From Bacteroidota bacterium (GTDB taxonomy: Bacteria > Bacteroidota > Bacteroidia > Flavobacteriales_D > Sanyastnellaceae), in contig JAQCID010000007.1 of the NCBI GenBank assembly GCA_027618855.1, positions 1 through 13,669 of the forward strand: DNA of 13,669 nucleotides. The letters are read 5' to 3'. Below the pieces are notes generated by a model. It was not told where the DNA came from. It did no database searches and saw only the letters and a program-made list of their open reading frames with translations. This document shows positions 8,011 to 13,669 of the stretch, in pieces. The translations under genes were made by a program, and so were the position numbers. The number at the start of each line of letters is the position of its first letter. Positions within the stretch are counted from its first letter, which is position 1.

Positions 8011-8784
8011 CTAAGACTGGATTCCTATTGAACGGGAATCATACCAATCAGATAATATCTTATTAAATTCTATTGGATGCTCCATCATGGGAGCATGACC
8101 ACACTTGTCGATCCAAAACAGATCAGCATCTGGGAACCCCGCTAAAAAAGATTCCGCAACATCTGGGGGTGTAACGATGTCATTGCGACCCCAGATCAAA
8201 CAAACTGGAATCGTCATGGCAGGCAAGTCCTTTTCCATGTTGTGACGAATTGCTGATTTGGCTATTGAGAGAATCCGCAACACTTTATTCCTATTGTTCA
8301 CAGCTTCAAAACACTCCTCCACCAATTCATCAGTTGCCAATGACGGGTCAAAGAACGTAATCGCAACCTTATTCCTAATATATTCCTTGTCCTCTCGCCT
8401 CGGAAAACTGTTTCCAAAAGCATTTTCATATAACCCACTGCTCGCAGTCAAGGTGAGAGAGGCGACTCTTTCAATATAATTCTTTGTGAAAATCAAACCT
8501 ACATGCCCGCCCAAACTGTTTCCGAGTAAGTGCACTTTGTCTAAGTTCATTGCGTCGACAAATCCTTTGATGTGTTCGGCGATCATGCTGGCATTTGTCT
8601 GACGAAGGGGCAATTCATAAATGGGTAATATGGGAGTAATCACCCTAAATTTCTTGCTAAAATGTTCTCTCACATGAGAGAAATTACTCATCGCACCAAA
8701 CAATCCGTGCAAGACGATGAGCGGTTCTCCTACCCCCTCTTCAACATATTTGTATTCCCCGAGTTCAATAATATTCGTGTCCAT
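8011..8784 (-). CDS. Alpha/beta hydrolase
   Basis: This 257-residue protein has the classical alpha/beta hydrolase layout. HGLFG (26-30) would supply the oxyanion hole, GNSLGG (88-93) is the nucleophile elbow with Ser90, WGRNDIVTP places the acid at Asp202, and CGHAPMMEHP provides His230. No signal peptide or membrane segment is visible, so it is probably cytosolic. The substrate cannot be told from the sequence; esters or C-C hydrolase substrates are typical of the family. It precedes engB by 14 nt and is divergent from the mraZ/dcw cluster, sharing a 274-bp intergenic region with it. I did not find a clear promoter for it in that region. Confidence 0.93.
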   Translation of the reverse strand: MDTNIIELGEYKYVEEGVGEPLIVLHGLFGAMSNFSHVREHFSKKFRVITPILPIYELPLRQTNASMIAEHIKGFVDAMNLDKVHLLGNSLGGHVGLIFTKNYIERVASLTLTASSGLYENAFGNSFPRREDKEYIRNKVAITFFDPSLATDELVEECFEAVNNRNKVLRILSIAKSAIRHNMEKDLPAMTIPVCLIWGRNDIVTPPDVAESFLAGFPDADLFWIDKCGHAPMMEHPIEFNKILSDWYDSRSIGIQS

Positions 8785-8970
8785 TACTTCTTATTTGAAA
8801 GGCCAAACTACACCTATATCAACCATTACTCACACTTACATTCACATAAACATCCACGTTAGGTTGTTCACATTCAATGTTGATATCATGTTGAAATTAT
8901 ACTTTATCGATTTTATTGAATCTGCGCTATCCCTTGAATAATATGGGTTTCTAACTCTTTAATGTTTATC

Positions 8971-8995
8971 ACTTTTCCACAATGTGGTAGAAAGT
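8971..8995. repeat. Imperfect inverted repeat next to the MraZ boxes
   Basis: ACTTTTCCAC (8971-8980) and GTGGTAGAAAGT (8984-8995) are nearly complementary around an AAT loop, with a small bulge. The right arm contains the first two GTG boxes of the operator array, and the left arm contributes an inverted CCAC. It could be an extra protein-binding half-site or simply chance; it lacks the U-run of an intrinsic terminator. Confidence 0.4.
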
Positions 8996-9018
8996 GTCAT
9001 TTAGTGGGAATATGTGGG
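8984..9018 (+). promoter_or_regulatory. Candidate MraZ operator: four boxes at 10-bp pitch
   Basis: Four short direct repeats start at 8984 (GTGGT), 8994 (GTGTC), 9004 (GTGGG) and 9014 (GTGGG), each exactly 10 bp apart, about one helix turn. MraZ proteins in other phyla bind arrays of TGGG- or AAAGTG-type boxes with the same 10-bp pitch in front of their own gene; the second box here even reads AAAGTGTC. The last two boxes fall where the -33 element would be, relative to the -7 element at 9029-9036, so bound MraZ would be expected to block the promoter. That MraZ acts here is inference from family knowledge and position. Confidence 0.75.
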
Positions 9019-9028
9019 AAATCTTGAC

Positions 9029-9036
9029 TAATTTTG
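9029..9036 (+). promoter_or_regulatory. -7 element of the mraZ/dcw promoter
   Basis: TAATTTTG is a perfect match to the Bacteroidota -7 consensus TAnnTTTG recognised by the primary sigma factor. It lies 22 nt before the mraZ ATG, so a transcript would begin around 9040-9045 with a very short leader. No good TTG is seen at the expected -33 distance; that position is occupied by the GTGGG boxes. The rest of the 274-bp region (8785-8970) is AT-rich and holds no gene that I can see. Confidence 0.6.
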
Positions 9037-9058
9037 TGAATTCCAGACAACTCTGACA

Positions 9059-9544
9059 ATGCTCAACCTATTAGGAGAACATATATGTAGAATAGACGCC
9101 AAAGGGCGCCTCATGTTCCCTGCCAAATTGCGCCGTCAATTGGACAAGATTTTACATCATGGGCTTGTCATTAACCGGGATATTTTTGAAGGATGCTTGG
9201 TGCTTTACCCGAAGCCTGAATGGGACAAAGTGAACACCGAAATGACGCAACTGAGTCGGTACAATAGAAAGCATCAATTGTTTCAAAGAAAGTTTATGAA
9301 GGGAGCTACTATTGTGAACCTAGACGCATCTGGAAGATTAAACGTACCGACCGCACTGCTTGAATATGCTGGAATAGACTTGTCAAAAAGCAATGAGATC
9401 ATCGTATCTGGACTTGGTGAAAAAGTGGAGATATGGACTGTTGAAGGATATGGAAAACAAGTATTAAGTGACGACACCGATTTTGACTTTGGAAATTTAG
9501 CTGAAGACGTTCGCAGGGACATCGAACCAGGAAACGCCAACTAA
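9059..9544 (+). CDS. mraZ: Division/cell wall cluster transcriptional regulator MraZ
   Basis: MraZ is the DNA-binding regulator that heads the dcw cluster and represses it, itself included, in the species studied. The 161-residue protein contains two SpoVT/AbrB-type swapped-hairpin halves, each with the family core: DAKGRLMFP (13-21) and DASGRLNVP (89-97). The start MLNLLGEHICRIDAKGR is the usual MraZ N-terminus, so ATG 9059 is secure. The C-terminal part after about 138 is acidic and variable. The gene follows a candidate array of its own boxes (8984-9018), and rsmH starts 3 nt after its stop. It is expected to set expression of the whole downstream cluster. Confidence 0.96.
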   Translation: MLNLLGEHICRIDAKGRLMFPAKLRRQLDKILHHGLVINRDIFEGCLVLYPKPEWDKVNTEMTQLSRYNRKHQLFQRKFMKGATIVNLDASGRLNVPTALLEYAGIDLSKSNEIIVSGLGEKVEIWTVEGYGKQVLSDDTDFDFGNLAEDVRRDIEPGNAN

Positions 9545-9547
9545 AAA

Positions 9548-10474
9548 ATGACAAACACCTACCACGTTCCCGTGCTACTAGACGCCTCAATAGAGGCTCT
9601 TAGACTTGGCGACGGCAGCGGGGCCTGGATGGATGCGACCTTCGGAGGTGGAGGGCACAGCAGAGTTATTTTGGAAAACCTGAATGAAAAAGGAGTGTTA
9701 TTTGGATTTGATCAGGACCCGGATGCTGTTGCAAACACAATTGATGACAAGCGATTTACACTGGTTGAGGCAAACTTTAGATATGCCACGCAATTCTTAA
9801 GCTTGCACGGTGTAGAAAATCCGAACGGAATCCTGGCTGACCTTGGCGTTTCTTCTCATCAATTCGATACCGCAGAAAGAGGTTTCTCACTGCGCATGGA
9901 TGGACCGTTAGATATGAGGATGAATCCCGAAACCGGCATCTCTGCAGCTGAGGTCATTGACGAATACACTTGGGAAGAACTCATGGTCGTTCTAAGAATG
10001 TATGGGGAGGTAAATCGACCAGATAGAGTTGCGCGTGAAATTGTGGCCGCCCACCATGCGGTACCCATAAAAACAACGGAAGACCTGGTGAAGGTTCTAA
10101 GTAAGATGGCGCCCGGTGGAAGAGAAAATAAATTTTACGCTCAAATATTTCAAGCCTTAAGAATTGAAGTCAATGATGAATTAGCGGCATTAAAAGAGTT
10201 GCTTGATCAGTCTTCGAAATTGCTTAAGCCCGGTGGACGATTGGTCGTGATTTCTTACCACAGTCTCGAAGACCGTCTGGTAAAACACTTTATGAGGTCT
10301 GGGAATTTTGAGGACAAAGTTGAAAAAGACATTAAAGGTCAAATACACGCACCATTTGTACCTATTTCACGAAAAGCGATTGTTGCAACGCCAGAGGAAG
10401 TCATGAATAACCCACGTGCTAGAAGCGCCCGACTTCGCGTAGCTGAAAGAACTGAATTTCAGAATGCATCATGA
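9548..10474 (+). CDS. rsmH: 16S rRNA (cytosine(1402)-N4)-methyltransferase RsmH
   Basis: RsmH (MraW) methylates N4 of C1402 in the ribosomal decoding centre using S-adenosylmethionine. The 308-residue protein has normal length and the full set of signatures: HVPVLLD at the start, the SAM-binding DATFGGGGHS (29-38) and FDQDPDA (54-60), DLGVSSHQFD (98-107), RGFS (111-114), DGPLDMRM (118-125), FQALRIEVNDEL (201-212) and SYHSLEDR (236-243). It sits 3 nt behind mraZ, and its stop overlaps the ftsL-like start by 4 bp (ATGA), pointing to translational coupling. Confidence 0.97.
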   Translation: MTNTYHVPVLLDASIEALRLGDGSGAWMDATFGGGGHSRVILENLNEKGVLFGFDQDPDAVANTIDDKRFTLVEANFRYATQFLSLHGVENPNGILADLGVSSHQFDTAERGFSLRMDGPLDMRMNPETGISAAEVIDEYTWEELMVVLRMYGEVNRPDRVAREIVAAHHAVPIKTTEDLVKVLSKMAPGGRENKFYAQIFQALRIEVNDELAALKELLDQSSKLLKPGGRLVVISYHSLEDRLVKHFMRSGNFEDKVEKDIKGQIHAPFVPISRKAIVATPEEVMNNPRARSARLRVAERTEFQNAS

Positions 10475-11031
10475 AGTGGTTATTTCGACGAGATAAACAA
10501 GAAAAGCCTGAAGTCGGAGGTGCTAGAGGAAACAAACACCTGACAAAAGAAGAGAAAAACGCACGCATTGAAGCCCAAGAATTGGCAAAGAAAGCGGCCG
10601 ATGAAGCGACACAAATAGCCAAAGAGAAAGCAAAAAAAGCACGCAACATCTCTAATCAGAAATCTGAGGGTACACGTCAGGAAAAAGCAACAAAAAAGAG
10701 TTCCGACAACAACAGTATCGGGAAGTTTTTTCGCGACATATTAAATGGAACGTTCTTAACAGGGGATGGAATCACAACACACATTCCATATCTGCTATTC
10801 CTGTGTGGTATTTTTTTATTGTACATCAGTTTGGGGTACACATTTGAGAATATCGAACGAGAGAAAATGAAGACCGAGCATTCTCTTGAAGAAGTCACTG
10901 CAGAATATAAAACACTGCGATCTGAATTGGAATCAAGGCTCCAACAAAGTAGAGTGGAAAGCGCAACGGCATTTCTCGGACTTGAACAACCTATGGAGCA
11001 GCCTGTCCTCCTTGAAGTAGATGTCAAATGA
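10471..11031 (+). CDS. ftsL: FtsL-like cell division protein with long charged N-terminal extension
   Basis: This is the small bitopic protein that occupies the ftsL position between rsmH and ftsI. Residues 107-125 (PYLLFLCGIFLLYISLGYTF region) form one membrane segment, followed by a periplasmic heptad-like coiled coil (about 127-165) and a short tail ending LGLEQPMEQPVLLEV. This layout, and the segment FRDILNGTFLTGDG just before the membrane, match Bacteroidota FtsL-like proteins, which join FtsB/FtsQ and activate FtsW-FtsI. It is 186 residues, clearly longer than the roughly 100-120 I expect. The excess is residues 1-81, rich in Lys, Glu and Ala and probably helical and cytoplasmic. It overlaps both neighbours by 4 bp. 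FtsL identity rests on position and topology more than on sequence. Confidence 0.85.
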   Translation: MKWLFRRDKQEKPEVGGARGNKHLTKEEKNARIEAQELAKKAADEATQIAKEKAKKARNISNQKSEGTRQEKATKKSSDNNSIGKFFRDILNGTFLTGDGITTHIPYLLFLCGIFLLYISLGYTFENIEREKMKTEHSLEEVTAEYKTLRSELESRLQQSRVESATAFLGLEQPMEQPVLLEVDVK

Positions 11032-13178
11032 CTTCAAGGAGTAAAAACATAGAAGAGAACAAAGTCGCGACCGGCAGGTATTGGGTCGTCTTCGTATGCC
11101 TTTGTTTTGTGGGACTATGCATCTTCTGGAGACTGTTTTCAATTCAAACAATTGAGAATGAAATCTGGTCTGAAAGAGGCGCTGAATTCAGACACAGCAT
11201 TCGAACGATTGACCCTGCTAGAGGACAAATCCAAGCACGAGATGGCAGTCTACTCGCGACAAGTGTACCCGTGTATGATTTAAGATGGGACACCAAATGT
11301 GAAGCCATCAAATGGAAGTTATTCGAAGCGCAAAGAGATTCTTTGTGTATCGGACTGGCAAGCGTTTTGGGGGGGGACCCTGAGGATTACTCCGCAAAGC
11401 TTGACAAAGCAAGAAAGGACGGAAGTAGGTCTACCAGATTTGCAAAACAAGTTCCGTTCACAGACTACAAAGAGCTAAAGAAACTCCCATTCATCAGATC
11501 TGGGAGGTATACAAGTGGGTTTGTTTTTGAACGAAAAGAAGAAAGGCGCAAACCATTTGGACAGCTGGCTGGCCGAACAATTGGCATTGATCGTGAACAT
11601 CAGAGAGTGGGGATTGAACTTTCTTGGAACAAAGAACTTGGTGGAGAAGAGGGGAAACAAATGCAAAAAAGAATCAGTGGAGGTGCTTGGCTACCTGTGA
11701 CGGATGATTATATCGTGAAACCGAAAGAGGGATTAGATGTCGTTACTACAATAGACATGCATTTGCAAGACGTTGCCTCAAATGCACTGGAAACTCAATT
11801 GACACGACACGATGCAGAATGGGGTGTCGTCGTCCTCATGGAAGTCGAAACAGGCTACATCCGAGCGATCTCAAATCTCAAGAGATTTGATGACAGTGAG
11901 GGAAATACGAAATATTATGAGAGTTACAACCACGCAATAGGAGCGTCTGTAGAGCCTGGATCTACATTCAAGCTTGCATCACTTATGACATGTCTGGAAT
12001 CAGGTGGGATGACCCTCAATGATTCGATCGATGCTGGAAATGGGGAGGCCTTTTTCCATGATCAAAGAATGCGAGATTCGAATTGGGACAAAGGAGGACA
12101 TGGGAAAATATCACTCAAAGAATGCTTCGAGATGTCCTCAAATATTGGAACGGCTCTCGCCGTAAAACAATGCTTCGATCTAGAGCCACAGAAATTCCTA
12201 GATGGGCTTCAACGAATCGGTGTCACACAACCTTTGGGAATAAACCTCGTCGGTGAAGGAATTCCTAAAGTATACTCCACAGTTGGAGAAGGTGATTGGT
12301 CTGGGGTTTCGCTTACACAGATGGCAATAGGTTATGAAATCACACAAACGCCGCTTCAAACGTTGGCCTTGTATGGAGCAATTGCGAATGACGGTAAGAT
12401 GATGCGCCCCACATTTGTAAAAGAAACGCAAAGAAAGGGTGAGGTTGTTGAAACGTTTGGACCCGTTGTAGTGAACGAAAGAGTATGCTCTTCAAAAACA
12501 CTCCAAAGCTGTAGAGAAATGCTAGAAGGAGTCTGTGATCCTGATGGAGAAGGAACAGCTTCGGACATCTTTAAAAACAGACCCTATTCTGTCGCTGGAA
12601 AAACAGGTACTGCAAAAATCGCCGTCAACGAGGGCTATGCCAGTGGTCGATATCGCGCATCATTCACAGGTTACTTCCCTGCTGATGATCCAGAATATGC
12701 TTGTATTGTAGTCATTGCAGATACGAGAAGTGGATCATATTATGGAAGTACAATCGCTGCTCCTGTGTTTAGGGATTTGGCAGATTTGATCTATGCAACT
12801 GACCCCTCATTTCATGAAGTTCTAGATCAGCCTTTGTTAGCCGAAGCAGAAAGGCATCTACCTACAGCGATGAATGGCGCAAGAGGAGAACTGGTGATGT
12901 TGTACGACATGTTAGGGGTAACCTATGAAGACAACAGTGATGGGGAAGATTGGGTCAAGGTAAAAACGGGGGCAGAAAGCGTAACAATATCCTCAAAAAC
13001 ATTTGTGAATAAAGCAATACCTGATGTCCGTGGAATGGGATTACGAGATGCACTATACCTGCTAGAAAATGCCGGAGTGAAAGTGATATACAAAGGAACC
13101 GGAATTGTGAAAACACAATCAATTACTCCAGGCACTCGATTAAACAACATGAATACAATTAGAATAGAATTGTCGTGA
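11028..13178 (+). CDS. ftsI: Septal peptidoglycan transpeptidase FtsI (PBP3) with C-terminal PASTA domain
   Basis: FtsI cross-links septal peptidoglycan together with FtsW. The 716-residue protein has a cytoplasmic N-terminus of about 17 residues, one membrane segment (about 18-38), a class B pedestal/dimerisation region (about 40-230; R...DPARGQI near residue 55-66 is typical), and a transpeptidase domain with all three active-site motifs: STFK with catalytic Ser312, SSN at 370-372, and KTGT at 525-528. One PASTA domain closes the protein (about 660-716, starting IPDVRGMGLRDAL), as is common in Bacteroidota PBPs. It overlaps the ftsL-like gene and murE by 4 bp each. A run of eight G (11369-11376) lies inside the pedestal coding region, but the frame is intact. 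Confidence 0.97.
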   Translation: MTSRSKNIEENKVATGRYWVVFVCLCFVGLCIFWRLFSIQTIENEIWSERGAEFRHSIRTIDPARGQIQARDGSLLATSVPVYDLRWDTKCEAIKWKLFEAQRDSLCIGLASVLGGDPEDYSAKLDKARKDGSRSTRFAKQVPFTDYKELKKLPFIRSGRYTSGFVFERKEERRKPFGQLAGRTIGIDREHQRVGIELSWNKELGGEEGKQMQKRISGGAWLPVTDDYIVKPKEGLDVVTTIDMHLQDVASNALETQLTRHDAEWGVVVLMEVETGYIRAISNLKRFDDSEGNTKYYESYNHAIGASVEPGSTFKLASLMTCLESGGMTLNDSIDAGNGEAFFHDQRMRDSNWDKGGHGKISLKECFEMSSNIGTALAVKQCFDLEPQKFLDGLQRIGVTQPLGINLVGEGIPKVYSTVGEGDWSGVSLTQMAIGYEITQTPLQTLALYGAIANDGKMMRPTFVKETQRKGEVVETFGPVVVNERVCSSKTLQSCREMLEGVCDPDGEGTASDIFKNRPYSVAGKTGTAKIAVNEGYASGRYRASFTGYFPADDPEYACIVVIADTRSGSYYGSTIAAPVFRDLADLIYATDPSFHEVLDQPLLAEAERHLPTAMNGARGELVMLYDMLGVTYEDNSDGEDWVKVKTGAESVTISSKTFVNKAIPDVRGMGLRDALYLLENAGVKVIYKGTGIVKTQSITPGTRLNNMNTIRIELS

Positions 13179-13669
13179 AACTACTCAAGGATCTAATATA
13201 TGACGCACGAATCAAAGAGATTCAGGGAACGACAAACATTGCCGTTGAGGGAATAAGTATCGACTCACGTGTCATCAAACCGATGAGCCTATTCGTTGCA
13301 ATTTGCGGGACACAAGTCGATGGTCATGACTACATCAAACAGGCCATCACGAATGGTGCAACCACGGTTGTATGCGAACGATTTCCTGAAGACTTTGTAC
13401 GTCCTGAATCTGTCACAGTTGTCGTCGTAAAAAACAGCGCAGTTGCGCTTGGATTTATCGCATCTGCATATTATGACCATCCCACACATGACATGAAGGT
13501 TGTGGCTGTAACAGGCACGAACGGGAAAACCACAATTGTCACCCTCTTGCATGGTTTACTGAGGTTGTTAGATAGAAAAACGGGTCTTGTGGGGACAATC
13601 GAGAACCGCATCAACAATAAAGTTATTGACGCTACGCACACCACACCTGATGCCCTTACACTTCAAGGT
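13175..13669 (+). CDS. murE: UDP-MurNAc-tripeptide synthetase MurE, N-terminal part (cut by window edge)
   Basis: MurE adds the third residue (usually meso-diaminopimelate in Gram-negative bacteria) to UDP-MurNAc-L-Ala-D-Glu in the cytosol. The first 165 codons are present. They include the N-terminal UDP-binding domain, with GISIDSRVIKPMSLFVAICG (about 26-45) and DGHDYIKQAI, and the start of the central domain with the ATP-binding P-loop GTNGKTT (about residues 114-120) and THTTPDAL near the edge. The start is GTG at 13175, overlapping the ftsI TGA by 4 bp; this fits the VKLLKDL start of the family, and no ATG lies near. The part that selects the amino acid is outside the window. Confidence 0.95.
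   Translation, partial: MKLLKDLIYDARIKEIQGTTNIAVEGISIDSRVIKPMSLFVAICGTQVDGHDYIKQAITNGATTVVCERFPEDFVRPESVTVVVVKNSAVALGFIASAYYDHPTHDMKVVAVTGTNGKTTIVTLLHGLLRLLDRKTGLVGTIENRINNKVIDATHTTPDALTLQG

Noticed and set aside
8830..8872. Repeated TCACA / CCACG words upstream of the hydrolase gene
   Set aside because: Starts at 8830, 8842, 8854 and 8868 give irregular 12 and 14 bp spacing and the words vary; in an AT/CA-rich stretch this is probably chance and does not match the 10-bp MraZ pitch.
1..13669. Mobile elements, CRISPR arrays, toxin-antitoxin or defence genes, tRNA/rRNA
   Set aside because: I found no transposase, integrase, regularly spaced repeat array, restriction or toxin motif, or tRNA-like fold; the genes present are conserved core and envelope genes.

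Overview
This window reads as a chromosomal segment from a Bacteroidota bacterium, most likely a member of the Flavobacteriales (possibly Cryomorphaceae-like; this rank is inference). The evidence is an adjacent gldB-gldC pair, a short Bacteroidota-type FtsL-like protein, a class B penicillin-binding protein with a C-terminal PASTA domain, a secreted protein of the kind often exported by the type IX system, and a TAnnTTTG -7 promoter element in front of mraZ. Base composition looks moderately AT-rich and even. I saw no insertion sequence, CRISPR array, phage gene, tRNA or rRNA. The genes are almost all conserved core genes, packed with very short gaps.

Left part, minus strand (1-3743): purL (purine synthesis) is followed 18 nt later by a membrane-anchored protein with three PASTA repeats, and 6 nt later by a large secreted protein that runs off the left edge. 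Divergent from purL is dtd (3834-4286, plus), the D-aminoacyl-tRNA deacylase. It meets nadE (NAD+ synthase, minus) tail to tail with a 6-nt gap. nadE lies directly behind an outer-membrane beta-barrel gene whose stop codon abuts the nadE start.

Middle (5877-8784): divergent from the beta-barrel gene is gldB-gldC (plus), encoding the gliding/secretion-associated lipoprotein GldB and its small cytoplasmic partner GldC. gldC overlaps tail to tail by 29 bp with engB (minus), a ribosome-assembly GTPase transcribed behind an alpha/beta hydrolase gene.

Right part, plus strand (8971-13669): this is the start of the division and cell wall (dcw) cluster: mraZ, rsmH, an ftsL-like gene, ftsI and the first 165 codons of murE. 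From rsmH to murE each start codon overlaps the previous stop by 4 bp, which suggests translational coupling. Upstream of mraZ is a well-formed candidate autoregulatory site: four GTG(G/T) boxes at an exact 10-bp pitch (8984-9018), followed by a perfect TAnnTTTG element (9029-9036).

I did not find a convincing undescribed system. The points most worth a second look are the MraZ box array, the roughly 80-residue charged extension on the FtsL-like protein, the stand-alone triple-PASTA membrane protein, and an 8-G run inside ftsI.
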